This document shows, piece after piece, positions 27,101 through 38,640 of a DNA stretch of 64,000 nt. Below the pieces are notes generated by a model. It ran no database searches. It saw only the letters and a program-made list of their open reading frames with translations, and had not been told where the DNA came from. Every line of letters starts with the position of its first letter. Positions within the stretch are counted from its first letter, which is position 1. The position numbers and the translations under genes were made by a program. This DNA comes from Anseranas semipalmata. Lineage: Eukaryota > Chordata > Aves > Anseriformes > Anseranatidae. The DNA lies in assembly GCA_013399115.1 (NCBI GenBank), contig VXAA01005659.1, forward strand, positions 250,138 through 314,137, written 5' to 3'.

Positions 27101-30100
27101 TCTAGCTTGGGGTCAGTCTTTCTCACAACACTTCATTTGGTTTCTTCTGGCCTTAGCCCACAAAAGCCTTGGGCCTGTTGACGGTGTGGAGAAGCACTTG
27201 CTCTTATGCCTTGCAGTGCATTGGTAGTGCAGCACTGAACTTTTGCTTTGTGAGGAGGGTACACCCAGACGTTTTATGTTTTTCTGGTTTTTGCTCTGTA
27301 CCTTAGGGGTGTGTTTTGCTTTGAGTACTGGTCTTCTAAACTAGGATTCATTTTCTCCAAATGTAGAGGTTTGCAGCATAGTTTTACCTACTTTTAGATG
27401 TCTGCCTTAATTCGAAATAAATCATATTCTGCAAAAGCTTGTTTGCTGATTATGACGGAAATCTTTCTGACTAGTTCAGATGTAGACATCTGCATTGTAG
27501 ACATCTAAATTCGGACGAATAAATCCCACTCCTCGTAGATGGCTTTATAATCTGTTTTGAAATTACCCTAGTTGGGTTTGTAAAGCAATCAGTGTATCAC
27601 TTTCCCTCTCTCACCTGCTTCTTATTTTCAGGGAGAAGGTGCAGCCAAACAGCAGCCTGACCAAGACACTGACAGTTTTGCCCTTGCTAGCAAATAACCG
27701 GCAGACCCGGGAAATAGCCCTGGATGGAAAGCTAAAGGATGAGGACACCAACTTGGCTTCTAGTACCATGTGAGTAGTTTTAAATGGTCCCAACCGGTGA
27801 AGGGTATAAAGAAGAGGGGAGGATGGAGGGAACTGACCTCTCAGATGTTTGTACCTGTCCTAATGGGTACATCTGACTGCGTGGCATACCCTATCACGGT
27901 CATTCAGGCTAAAGGATGATCACAGATCTGGAGAGGTATTAGCTGTCCCTGAGGCTCTTCTGCTCTGTCGTTTTTAGGAGAATGGGATGTTCATCTAGTT
28001 CTTGCTCCTGCCATGTATTGTTGCTCTGTTGCTGTACTACCTAACACCGCTTTTCTGTTTTCTCTGGTAGTATTAAGGATGGAATAGACAAGACAGTGAT
28101 GGGGATTCTGGTTTCCTACAAGGTCAGAGTGAAGCTCACTGTTTCAGGGTAAGAGTAACAGACTTCTTGCTACATCTGCTTAGAGTTAGGAGAGGGAAGT
28201 GTGTGTACTTCACTGACTAGTGGGGAGAGGGTGGGACAGTCCACCCTAAGAGAAAGGGCATATATTGTAGGATATTAGACTCCCTCCAAAGCATAAATTT
28301 CCTTGAAATTGTATGTTTCTTGGCCTAGCCAACGAAGTTTTCTTGAGCCAGAAGTGTTGGTTTACTTTCCTTAGATACCATAAGACTTTGGCCTTATGAC
28401 CAGAGGTTGAATAGGAACCTGTGGTTTGCATTGCAATTTTGTTTCAAAACTGTAACTTTTAGCTTGTGAAACCTTAATGACGCTGTGTGTGAACCTTAAT
28501 GGTGGTGGTGGTGTTCTCCCAGAGCAGAAGGTAGACATCTGCCTGAGAATCATAAATACTGTAGCTAAGGTGCTGTACTGAGCCAGTTTTCTGGGAGAAG
28601 CTAATGTTATCAGCATGAGATAGTTCCCAGCATATAGTGCAAAAGAAGACAAGAAGTGTTGCTGATAGTCATTGTTTCCATTTGTATTTAATTCCTCTAT
28701 CCTTCTCTCTAATACAAAAATGAGTCAATGATTTGCCTAAAGCATGATAAAATGACTGCTGCCTTCTGTGGTCCACTCAGATTGCCCATGTCCTTTGACA
28801 CTCGGGCTCTCAGCAAAGGAGCCACGCTAACACTTGGTCAGGGGTTCAGAAACTTACTCTTGCCATGGGAAGGCTATGAAAAATGAAAGTTACCTTTTTT
28901 TTTTAAAAAACAAGTGTATTTGGATGGTATGCTTTGTGGCAAGTAAGAATACATGAGGAAGGCAATTTCAATAGTCCACCAGTAAAAACATTTGCTAGAG
29001 CGCCAAAATGGGAAGGCACTAAATATGCTTGTGTCTTTCTCCTTGTTTTCTTCTGTAGCATGCTGGGAGACTTCACGTCCAGGTAAGTGTCATCTTCCTT
29101 TTCAGACCATGTGGCTATAGCTGTTCATTTGTCTTTTTATCTTCTTTCTTATTCTCCTTCCCACCTCCCTAACAAATGAGTATCCCTTAAGCTGATAGAA
29201 AAAAGAAATATGCACATTCAGTTGTGAAAATGAGGCAATTACAAAAATGACTCTGATTTATGTACACCCAAGTATGTTCAGCACATGATAAACCCAGCTT
29301 ACTAGGGTGGATATACCTAAGTTTTTTTGTGTGTGTGTAGAAATCTGAGCTTAACTCTTTTTGAGGGGGAAGTTACGATTGGAAAAAAGATGAAAGAATG
29401 ACTGAAGTTGGAGCTGAGGGTTTGGGCTGGCCTGAGCTGGGAGGAGGACTGAACCAGGCATGACTGGGGCTGTGGGTCTGATGCATTCTCTCTTCTCCCC
29501 AAAGTGAAGTCGGTACAGAGCTGCCGTTTCGTCTCATGCATCCCAAACCTGAGGAAAAGAACCCAGCAGGTCAGTTATGCCTAACTTTTGCCTTTCTTCA
29601 TTGCCTCACATGAGTTCTTACCATTGCAAGGCTTGTAGTTATTTAGCCTGTAGTGTCTGGAATCCAACATGGGGGCTGCTGCTTGTGTGTGATAGAGAGA
29701 GAACCTCAAGGCACAACATAAGAGGGAGAAGGGACGCTGAGATGGAAGAAGGTAGAAATGGGTCCTGTTCCCATTCTGTCTTTCGTTTGTGGAATCACAA
29801 CTGAAAGCACGGGGGCTTGAGGAAGCACTGCACAGTTAAATCTCATGACTGCTGTGCAAAGTGTCCCGAATGCAGCTGTCAACAATTCCTAGCCAGATTT
29901 CAATATAGCAAACAAGAATGTCACAGAAAATACCTAAGACGCAAAAGCACTGTAAAAAGCAAAATATGAGGTGATAAAAGCATTTGTGATTTTACAGTGT
30001 CCCCATTATGTTTATGTGGCATTGACCACAGTGTCTGAGTTGTGGCCTTAATGTTCAGTTTCTGTGTATAGGTATCTGAGAGGAATGTCTCTTCAGAATC

Positions 30101-33100
30101 AGGTCAATAATAAATAGAAGGGTGACAACTTTAAAGCTGGCAGGGATCCTGCCTGAAGGTTAATAACCAACTTGCTGTCTGGGTTGTTTGTAAAAATCAT
30201 GGACCAGTGTAAGGAGCTAGCTTTCCCTGGGTATGTAATGTCTTAGGACTGGATGCCAAAACTTTAGGCTGTCTCGAGCATGGGTTCTCCTCCCACTTCC
30301 TCAATCCCTGACTGACTCTGTTGTCTAATGCTGAACATACAGATACTGCAAGGTGCTTACACTAAATCAGAAGGTCCTGTACAGCATCTGGAGCAGCTAC
30401 TGAACACAAAACATTATGCCAGCTTTTGATGTTGGGATTGTTCTAGATGAGTCACCTTGTCCTGCCCTCTGTGTTTGGATGGAGTTGTGTGGGCTTCAAA
30501 CATAAACCCAGGGCTGCTTCTGCACTGCATTTTTTTTTCCTTTATTTTTTCTTTGGGCTAAAAGTTATCTAAAGCTGCTGTATGTAAGAACATGACCACT
30601 AGAAGAAGATGGAGAAGCCTGTGAAAGGAGTTATCCCGAGATAGGTTCTATGTTCTAGTAGCTTGCACATACTGAAGTATTTCCTTCAGACTTTCCTGCA
30701 GGAATCCCCCTGCCTACAAGCTTGGTGAAGGCCAGGGACTTTCTTGGTGTTAGTGGCCCCAGGACAGGTGGCTGGTGAGGGCCATCTAGTGTCCATGGGG
30801 AGCCTCGCATAGCAGAGGTGCTGGTGGGGCAGCCCAGTGCTGCAAAAATCTGGAGCATTCATGGATTCAGAGAAAAGCTTGAAAACTTCAAACAAGGGCT
30901 GTCCAAAGGCTCAGAACTGTAAAGAATTCTGTGCATATTTTTAGAATGGTGTGGATTTTTTTGGACATGACACCATGTTTTGGTGTTAATGCCACAACCC
31001 CCTTTTTATTTCCTATGCTTCAGGCAGATAATTTTGGCAGGAGCATTTGTAGTACGAGGAAGAATGGAAGTCAGTCAGTTCTCCCTTCTAAGATCATTTC
31101 AAAAGATGGCTGATACACTGTTTTATATAGTACGCTCAAAAGGATGTGGGCAGAAGACTTACAAGGGAAATGGAAAACTGTAATATTTCTCAGATCGCTT
31201 CCCCCAACACATCCTCTTACCAAAGGCGCAGCCCACATATTGTTTGCTACATCAAAGTCATCTAGGAGCTTGCTGTCAGAAGACAGCCATGGTTCATGCA
31301 TTTTCTACAAATGGAAATTGCAGGTTTCTGGTAACTTGAAATCAAATACAGTTAGTTTTGGGAGCTATCCCATGGGAAAGCCCTACAAACAGTTAGCTGG
31401 AGAAATAAATGCTTTCTCTTCAAACAAGAAAGCTAACACAAAAGAAAAGTCCTCTGGAGCCTGCATAGCTGATTTGAAAACTGTGCTGGAGTATGGTGTC
31501 TCAGCTCATTGCAGGGAATAAAACAGCCTCCCGAATGAAGCTGGTAAACTAAAACTCTTACTGGCTTCCCATGTCCTGTGCCTAATCACTGTTCCTAATT
31601 GTGAGTTCGTGTTTTGGAGATGCAGTTCTTATTCTACTACCTTAGTTCATAAACTCTGAAAAATAAGATGTGCTTCATTAGTGAAATAACATCTAATTTG
31701 GAATCAAGCAAATCAAGACTTAATTGCAGAGATGGAGCTTCAGGAAACAGTGTTTAGACTCTTAAAGGCCCCACAAGATATAATTTTGCTTTGTTGGCTT
31801 GTTCAGCAACCTCTGCAATGGGTGTAGGCAAGGGTGCATGCACAGGGAATTTTGAGGTCACTCCTTATCTTCTTTTTCCATTCCTTTTGTTTTTACTGAT
31901 GAGTCAGTAGTAACCAATTTGTCTATTGCACCTCCCCTCTTGACTGTCACTTCATCTTAAATTGCAGCTGGGAGAAAGGAAAGAAGTCAAAGCAATCAGT
32001 TTATAGAGTCAAAGCTGAAGTGGGATTAAAAATGTCGCATACTATGACTTATTCCTTGCGGAGGGGTAATGTCCTTTTCCCTTCTCTAGCCAAAGTGATT
32101 TACGGCGAAACCAAAACGTGTAGCATCAGTATGTTTAATTGTGCAGGGCTGATCTGAGTGTGGAGAACCTAGACAGAACGTCAGAAAAGATAAGCTTCTC
32201 CAGAACATGGTTTAATTTTTTAGGGCCAAAGGGGGTCCAGTGTGATCAGCTGCACTGTGCTTTATTTCACAGCATATTGCTTTGCCCTTTTTATTTGTCT
32301 GTGTATGAGCTCTGAAGCATTCATCCCTCAGTAAAAAACAGCTCTGTCAGAGTGCATGGCTGTTGCAGCTTGCTTTTGCTCTTCCTTTTGTGCCTGGAGG
32401 AGACAGAAAAGAAACTTCTTGCTACCTTTCCTTTTCCATGTTTATTTATAGCTTCCTTGTCTTGGACTTCTTGTAGGCCAGCATTTGCATGTTTCATGTG
32501 TGCTGGTTTTGCAACTGTTTTTGGACCCATGTGTTTCACAGGTGGTTATTTTTAGGCAAAGCAGCTCCTGTCACATTGGCAGCCTGTCTTTTCCGCCTGT
32601 TGACAAAAATGGATAGAGATCTGTTTCTTTTAAAGATAGAGTCAAACTGGGCCGTGTGTCTCTTCATGCTTTCAAGACTTTCCCAGTCAGCAGTTAGCCC
32701 AGAAGCTCCTGCTGGGATTTTTTCAAGGCTGTGCTCCTAGCATGAGTTCTTTGGTCTGGGGTTTTCCTGCCCTTGTCCTGATGTTTTACATTTTGTGGGC
32801 CTATGTCTTGTACACTGACCTTTGTTTTGGCTGTTATTTAACAAATGGTCGTTTATCTGCTCCCTTGTTAAACTTGCACGAAAAAGTTCTTTCAAGAAAC
32901 CCATAAATACCGTGTCCCTTTAACATTAACACTATACCTGCCCTGTATTGATATTGTAACTTTCAGAAATTAGTGAATTTTCAAAGGGCTTGAAAAATAA
33001 AACAGCCTACTATTTTTCTTTCCACCATGAAGTTAAAAGAGGTTAAAAACAAGCTTATAATGAAAATTACCATATGTCACAAATTTAATTACATGGAGTC

Positions 33101-35617
33101 ATTCCTGTGGCTGCATAATAAAAGCTTGTAGAAAACCCTCTGCAGAGACTGTGATGACGTTCTGGAGTCTCATCTGTCCTTGAACACAGCCCCCTCCCAT
33201 CCCAACCCTCAAAATGATTGCTGGGGATGCCAGTTAAAAATAAGGAAAAAGCCGACACATTTTCAAGTTCCTGAGACTTTTTCAATGCTGTAATGCTCAA
33301 GAAGGCACAGGACAGCAAGATAACTGTGTGGAGCAGGCCTAACTCCTGCTAGGGTGCTAATTTAGACATTTAACAAGCCTATGGGGTGTAGTATAGCAGC
33401 CTGAAGGAAAAATAGTGTCCATGCATCTTTGAATGTAGTCTTACATCTGAGCTATATGATAAGCATTGCTATACTGCCCCACTACCTATGTATTGATTCC
33501 GTAAGTATTTATCTGACAGTAAAGTACATGTCTAACCGAAACAATACCTCTTTTCCCCCCCTCAACCCATTCTGTAAAATCAGCTTCAAACCACATTGGT
33601 GGATATCATTCAGCTTCACCCGCATCATTAATGTCACTGTTCCCACAGTAATGAGTGTACTTCAAAGAAGGGAAAGAGAGCGGACTATTTAAAGAATACA
33701 AGTTAGAGGAAAATAAAATGAGAATGCTTTGTGTTCGAAACTTTAAAGCTTCTAAATATTTCATTTTAAATCCATTTCAATCAAGTACGGATGCCCTGAG
33801 ACTTTCCAGGCTTCATCTTGGCCTCTGTGAATAGAGGAAGCTATCCTTTCTGAGTCTGGATAAATACCATCATGAATGCCTTCACATGATCCATCGTTTG
33901 AGGCATTTTGGCTACAGTGCCCCACTTGGCACACTTGTAATGCTGACTTTTCCAGCAATGCTAATCACTACTTGTTGCCTTTGATTTCAGTGTGCGTTGT
34001 GGGTGGGAATTCTCCAGGTTATCCAATCACTGAAGCATCCCAAATCCCTGGTGACTTCTGTAGAACAATGGCCTTAGTGCACTTTGCTCCCTCACTTAAA
34101 CTCACAAGAAATAAGCCAGTGAAGCAACTGATCCTTGCTAGAGCTTAAGTAACTGTAAGAGCAAAACAATCCATGTTCCCATTTCTTCACTGCAATGTAG
34201 TCTGTTCCGCTTCCTTTAGGCTGTGCTGAAACACCTTTTGAGGAATCCTGCTAGCAAGCCTGAACACTGCTTTGTTACAGTGTGGTTAGCAAAGATCTCA
34301 TTAAAGGAACATGAGTGCCAAAGATCTCAGGATTATGTTTGGGCGAGGATGAAATCAGGAGTACTGCCTCTCGTGCATAACCTGTCTGATGAGAGGCCAC
34401 CTAGTCCGTTCTGTATTCTAACCTCTTTGATTTCAATACCTTCATGTTTATTGAATGAGAACGTCGTCTTGTCAGCTGGCTACTTAAGCCACAGTGACAG
34501 ACCAATTAAGACTAATGTCACGCGAGCACTGTCATCTGAGAAGTGTGTGCACAGATGTTTCTCACAGCTGTGACTGCTAGCAAGCATAAATGGGAAAAAT
34601 CTGTGTTTGTTTCTCAGCCCTTCTCATGTCTTGAGCAACATTGCTAGAATGCTTTTCCATTTGGGAGATCAAGTTTTGCTTTGGCAGGTGCATGCACATG
34701 CATGTTGAGACTTTCCGGAATTCTTGTATTGCTGCAAATCCTGCTGCTTGACACTGTTTTGTCTTGTTTATAAATTTTTGCTGTTTTTAGCATCCACTGT
34801 TCTAACTATTTGGTGTGTCTTTTTTTTTCCTCCTTTACTGCATGCTGATGACTGCAGGGAAGGATGGGTAAGTTTCTTTTAATGGTATTTCACTTTCTAG
34901 CTGTAGCTGTGCATTGCCTCTTTGAAAGCTCCTCAAAATTGTCCCAAAATCCCCAGGGTTCACAGAGCATAAGCTTAAGCAGTAAGTTAATGTGGCTTGA
35001 CAAGTTATTGCTATCAGTTGAACAGCAATGACTGACCATGTGAAAGTGTTTTGAGACCATGTTTTGCCTGACAGTTGGAGAGAAAGAGATGTATCTGTGG
35101 TCAGCTGATGATCTGTAGTTTTAGGAACTCAGTAGGTTCAACCATGTGCCCATGTTTTTAAGTACAAAAGAAAGAAGGATGAAAGGTCTCACATTTTAAT
35201 TCAAGACAAAGACCCTTTCAGGCTGCAGACTGTTCAGCTAGCTGATAGACATTTAGCTGGAATGAGCATGGTTCAGTACAGATGAAAACCTCCTCAGTTT
35301 GTGTCCTGACTTGTTCAGTCAACTGCTTTTCGTACTAGCTAGAATAGCACCACCAAAGATAGCGTCTGTGGGAATATGATCCAAATCCCTTTGAAGACAA
35401 AAGAAACATCACCAGAATCTGCTCTTGGCTTTTCTTCTTCCTCCAGTATGTTGCCTTCAGTCTGCTGGTATAAAAAATGGCTGACATCATTTTGAAAGAC
35501 CTGTGTTTCTTCCATTTCAGTGATGCAGAGCTGGTATTTGAGGAGTTTGCTCGTCAACAGCTAAAAGATATGCCTGATGATGAAGAAAACAAGAATGTTT
35601 CCTCAACTGATGAGTGA
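20970..35617 (+). CDS. SAG: SAG, S-arrestin (rod arrestin, arrestin-1): 15 coding exons, complete coding sequence
   Basis: Binds light-activated, phosphorylated rhodopsin in rod outer segments (and in pinealocytes) and blocks transducin, ending the photoresponse. Coding exons: 21026-21115 (ATG exon from 20970), 21688-21748, 21839-21883, 22173-22366, 23569-23628, 24790-24857, 25060-25195, 25544-25628, 26881-26953, 27632-27769, 28071-28148, 29059-29082, 29505-29569, 34858-34867, 35521-35617. All are GT-AG and in phase, giving 407 residues (human 405). The phosphate sensor (VIFKK), finger loop ([11 protein letters not shown]), polar-core residues (Asp in KRDF, Arg in ARLLIRK, Asp pair in [12 protein letters not shown]-tail Arg in FEEFAR) and acidic C-tail are all present. 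The start has a good context (GCC before ATG). Other arrestins are less likely given the YPP-containing finger region and the ATG16L1/DGKD neighbours. Confidence 0.97.
21116..21687 (+). other. SAG intron
   Basis: Intron of 572 bases; includes a C-rich stretch (CCACCCCCGCCCCCCC) around 21,625-21,642. No other feature seen. Confidence 0.8.
21688..21748 (+). CDS. SAG: SAG exon 3
   Basis: Encodes [20 protein letters not shown]. Acceptor ctacag, donor gtaagt at 21749. The Asp of RDF corresponds to polar-core Asp30 of bovine arrestin-1. Confidence 0.97.
21839..21883 (+). CDS. SAG: SAG exon 4 (45 nt)
   Basis: Encodes [15 protein letters not shown]; acceptor tttcag, donor gtttga at 21884. Length and phase equal the vertebrate arrestin pattern. 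Confidence 0.96.
22173..22366 (+). CDS. SAG: SAG exon 5 (194 nt), finger loop
   Basis: Encodes [60 protein letters not shown] and PFFFT. Acceptor tttcag, donor gtaagt at 22367. [10 protein letters not shown] is the finger loop that enters the receptor cavity. At 194 bases it is the longest exon, as in human SAG. Confidence 0.97.
22367..23568 (+). other. SAG intron
   Basis: About 1.2 kb. It holds a T21 run at 23298-23318 and nothing else that I can support. Confidence 0.8.
23298..23318 (+). repeat. Poly(T) run (21)
   Basis: Twenty-one T within a SAG intron. Simple sequence. Confidence 0.85.
23569..23628 (+). CDS. SAG: SAG exon 6
   Basis: Encodes [20 protein letters not shown], twenty whole codons. 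Acceptor cccacag, donor gtgaga at 23629. Human has MLQ where this has CLQ. Confidence 0.96.
23629..24789 (+). other. SAG intron
   Basis: About 1.2 kb with no recognisable feature. Confidence 0.7.
24790..24857 (+). CDS. SAG: SAG exon 7
   Basis: Encodes [20 protein letters not shown] then HK. Acceptor ctggcag, donor gtaaca at 24858. [11 protein letters not shown] is highly conserved; the following loop is shorter than in human, which accounts for local length variation. Confidence 0.96.
25060..25195 (+). CDS. SAG: SAG exon 8, polar-core arginine
   Basis: Encodes [40 protein letters not shown] and CLSKE. Acceptor ttcccag, donor gtgagg at 25196. The Arg of ARLL corresponds to Arg175, the phosphate switch of arrestin-1. 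Confidence 0.97.
25544..25628 (+). CDS. SAG: SAG exon 9
   Basis: Encodes [20 protein letters not shown] then TVKKIKVQ. Acceptor ctcctag, donor gtatgt at 25629. C-domain beta strands. Confidence 0.97.
25629..26880 (+). other. SAG intron
   Basis: About 1.25 kb with no recognisable gene or element. Confidence 0.7.
26881..26953 (+). CDS. SAG: SAG exon 10
   Basis: Encodes [20 protein letters not shown] then EEA. Acceptor cactaag (AAG type), donor gtgagt at 26954. Confidence 0.97.
26954..27631 (+). other. SAG intron with a small inverted/direct repeat cluster
   Basis: Intron of 678 bases. Around 27,392-27,526, AGATGTCT/AGACATCT units and two AATTCG..AATAAATC segments recur, including the near-palindrome CAGATGT-AG-ACATCTG at 27477-27492. 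Confidence 0.65.
27632..27769 (+). CDS. SAG: SAG exon 11, lariat loop
   Basis: Encodes [40 protein letters not shown] and LASST. Acceptor tttcag, donor gtgagt at 27770. [11 protein letters not shown] holds the two polar-core aspartates of the lariat loop. Confidence 0.97.
28071..28148 (+). CDS. SAG: SAG exon 12
   Basis: Encodes [20 protein letters not shown] then KLTVS. Acceptor ctggtag, donor gtaaga at 28149. Confidence 0.97.
28149..29058 (+). other. SAG intron
   Basis: Intron of 910 bases without recognisable features beyond a short T8-A7 tract near 28,894-28,910. Confidence 0.7.
29059..29082 (+). CDS. SAG: SAG exon 13 (24 nt)
   Basis: Encodes MLGDFTS across split codons. Acceptor ttctgtag, donor gtaagt at 29083. 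Length equals the small human exon encoding FLGELTS. Confidence 0.93.
29505..29569 (+). CDS. SAG: SAG exon 14
   Basis: Encodes [20 protein letters not shown] then A. Acceptor cccaaag (AAG type), donor gtcagt at 29570. PFRLMHP is diagnostic for arrestins. Confidence 0.97.
29570..34857 (+). other. Largest SAG intron, about 5.3 kb
   Basis: No exon, RNA gene or recognisable transposon seen. Open frames at 31,144-31,521 and 34,223-34,573 have no resemblance to known proteins and no splice context. Confidence 0.7.
34858..34867 (+). CDS. SAG: SAG 10-nt microexon (exon 15)
   Basis: Ten bases, GGAAGGATGG, between acceptor gactgcag and donor gtaagt. Joined to its neighbours it reads A-G-K-D-G-D-A-E-L-V in frame. 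Without it the frame breaks, so it must be included for the normal C-tail. Human SAG also has a 10-base exon at this place. Confidence 0.93.
34868..35520 (+). other. SAG last intron
   Basis: Intron of 653 bases with no recognisable feature. Confidence 0.75.
35521..35617 (+). CDS. SAG: SAG terminal coding exon (exon 16), C-tail
   Basis: Encodes [20 protein letters not shown] then [11 protein letters not shown] and TGA at 35615-35617. Acceptor atttcag. VFEEFAR is the C-tail strand whose Arg anchors in the polar core and is released on receptor binding; the end is acidic, as in other arrestin-1 proteins. Confidence 0.97.
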
Positions 35618-35895
35618 TCAAAACAGCAAGCTGCTAGAGAAGCTTTGTAGTCTGGCATCAATTAGAAACTTAGGACCTAGGTTCCTAGTAAACTGCATGT
35701 TCTCAGTGCATGCATTGTCTTTCAAGGATCAGTAGACAAAATCATGGATCTCATTTGTTTATTAAAAGTTTCAGCTCCATAAGAATGTAGCAAACTCAAT
35801 ACCTGATGCTTACTCTAGTTACCAGAGGAGGGCAGGAAGGCTGCCAAGCCACGACATCTGCTTCAGGGCTACCTAATAAAATGGTCGCTTACTTT
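35618..35895 (+). other. SAG: SAG 3' UTR (approximate end)
   Basis: Short 3' UTR of about 280 bases, bounded by the AATAAA at 35875-35880. A weaker ATTAAA lies at 35,761. Confidence 0.7.
35875..35880 (+). terminator. Poly(A) signal AATAAA, SAG
   Basis: Canonical hexamer 258 bases after the SAG stop codon. Confidence 0.75.
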
Positions 35896-38640
35896 CACCA
35901 CTGATGAGAGCTTAAATGATGGCTTGTGCAGCCTGCTTACGCTTAGCTGGGGTCACAGAGTCTCTGCTTTTGCAATGTTAGTGAACCAAGTCCTAGTCTG
36001 AATGGCTGGCTTGCTGCCTTTGACTTGAAGTTCCTCAGTGGACTATACAAAATTGATTTTATTTCCTTTTGCTTGCTTCTGCATTTTTGTTTTATCAAAC
36101 TCATCTAGTTAATATTTTCAGTGCTTACACTGTGCCCATGTTTGGCTTACATCCACTTTCTCTACCATTAAATGTCTTGCAAGTCATCTTTCACAGTGAC
36201 CGTAATGCTGAGAATACTATGTTAGCTTTCTAGCAATATACTTAACAGCCATGTTATTAAAGAGCAGAGGAATGTGCCCTGTACATGAATTCCTTAAAGC
36301 TCCCTATATACAACCCCAAACAGAGAACTGCTAGTCTAGACTAATATATATAATTTAGTTTCCTGTATGCAGCAGTGCTTCAGAAGAGGGTGCAATGAAA
36401 TTAAGGAGGAAATCATGGGGCAGCCTGCCCTGAGGAACCTTTCCCTACGTCCATCTGCCAGCGATCAGTTTAATCTCTAAGAAATGAGATTGTACTCTGC
36501 AAACATTGGTGTCTCTTGTTGATCTGGATATTCTCATTATCTGTGTAAATGTCTAATCCTTTCCCAAGTTTCACTTAGGCTGAAGTGAGTTGCATCAGCT
36601 AATTACATTTTGCGTGTAAAAAGACTGGTGTCTTCTTTTTCTCGTTTTTGCTCTAACTCTTGTTTTTCAATGTCTCTGGCTTAAATTCTTCTGGAAGGTC
36701 TGAATGCTGGGCTTACATTTAGTAACATACATTTCTCAGCCTATGCAGTGGAAAATGGATTTAAGAGCTTCCCACTTAGATCCTAGCTAACAACGGTGGC
36801 CACTTTGTAGAGAAGAAAGCAAGGGAGACATTTTAGAGATGTCCATTTCCTCCTAGCAGGAGCGGGACTCCCATGAAAGCTTGCTGTAAGCAAGTTGCAC
36901 TTCCGTCCTGCTTAAGACTGCAGAGCTTGCATAAACTGAGCTTGCCCACTCTCTGGCTTTGGTTTCTATCGATAATTATAACCAGTGAAAGCATCCTGCT
37001 TTGGAGAAAAGCATGGGCTGTTCTCAGGCATTTCTGCAGCATCATGCTATATATAGGACTCATTTTTTTTGAGCAAAGGTGGTTTTCTTTTGTTGTTGTT
37101 TTTTCCTGTTTGCATGTTTTCTCCTGTTGATACCATCAGGGTTACAAGCCCTACTTTTTCAAATGGCCTAAAGTCGTCAGCTAAACAACACTTACAAATA
37201 GATTGGGTTAAAAGCAAGGCCTTCTGTTTTGCTTTATTATGTTCTGTAAACTGGGCTTAAGATGCTGAAAGCAGTGAGTTAAAGACCAAAGACCACAGCT
37301 GACTCCACAGTTCCATCAGTGCTCTGGCTTTGTACCACCTGTTAGTGTTTGTCTCCATTTGTCACACCTGTTTCACCTTAGGTGAAATTGCAAGAGGCAG
37401 TATGTTTGGTTTGCTCTTTCTCAGCATTGTGTACCTTGCTGCTAAAGAATCACTGCAACCATTGTCAGGTGTTCCTAGTCAGTATAATTTGTGTGATTTC
37501 AACTTTAGTTTTGAGGGAGGATCAGGCTTCTGCACCTGGATTTCTAGAAAGGTCCTTCTAATGATTGCTCTGGTATTATTATTATTATTATTATTAATTT
37601 TTTGTTGACTTAAGAACATATTGGTACAGTGAGGCTGAACAAAATGTTGGTAGTGAATATGCTGGTCTTGGAGAGCTGGTGTTCAGGAAATCCTTTAAAG
37701 ATATTAAGACAAGGAGTGGGCGCAGTTTGTGACAATCTTCACTGTCTTGCTCTGAAGTGCAGCTTTTCCCATGAAGACTTTTCCTTCAGTGTTCCTGGCT
37801 ACTGGAGCTGTAAGTATGGGAATAGCACACTTAGAGTCCCAATTCTTTTTTTTTTTTTTCCTTCTTGTATGTCAAGCTTGTAAGACATCTGTCGCTGCCC
37901 AGCTTTCCTCTCATAATCATCTGCGGTGATGACTTCTGTGTAACAAAGTCACAATGCATTGTGCTGGGGAAAAGGGTGGAGTCAAAATGGTTAAATCAGT
38001 ACTTTTGACTGAAAAAAGCACTTTCAGACACTGCCTATTGGTTCAGCCTGTGCTGAGCTGTTTGCTTGCTTGCCCAGAGTGCGGGTACTTTTTGCTGGCT
38101 CCTGGGGCTTGCATCCTCTGAGCCGGGCTGGCCTTTTGTCCTCTGCCCTTCAGCCGCCAGCTGCTGACCTCTGTCAACAGAGAAGAGGTCTCTAGATGGA
38201 ACTGCCTGCTTTCTAATCTTTCCCTTCTTCTGGTTCTGATGTTACATTGATTGTTTAAGAAGCCAGACTTGTAGCCTGCTACTCATATTTACAGCTGGAA
38301 GAGAGTAATTCAATTTCCTGACCCTTTGCCTTTGATGTGGTGGGACTCCGGCTCTAGAAGGCAGAGGGGAGGGATGCGCTCTGGTAAGGACAGCATCCAT
38401 GAAACTGCCTATTCTGAACAGAGTTCCTCTTAAATATGTGGCCTCAATGCTTTAGCTGTCGGCCGGGGGACTGGTTTGGTGACAAATGCTTTTTGTTATG
38501 CCGTTGTTATGAAATCCCATCTGAAATGCTGCAGCTATACCCCACCAGCTCTGTGGTGGGTGCAGCTCTCCTGGGCTGTTGCACAAATCCACAGAGCTAG
38601 CACGGAAGGCGGGAAAGGCCCAGTCAGGCACGGGTGTTTC
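35896..38640 (+). other. Intergenic, SAG to gap
   Basis: About 2.7 kb. A (TTA)n microsatellite lies at 37574-37596. GC content rises toward 38,600 (GGCGGGAAAGGCCC near 38,610). No gene seen. Confidence 0.65.
37574..37596 (+). repeat. (TAT)n microsatellite
   Basis: Uninterrupted TAT/TTA units over 23 bases. Confidence 0.9.
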
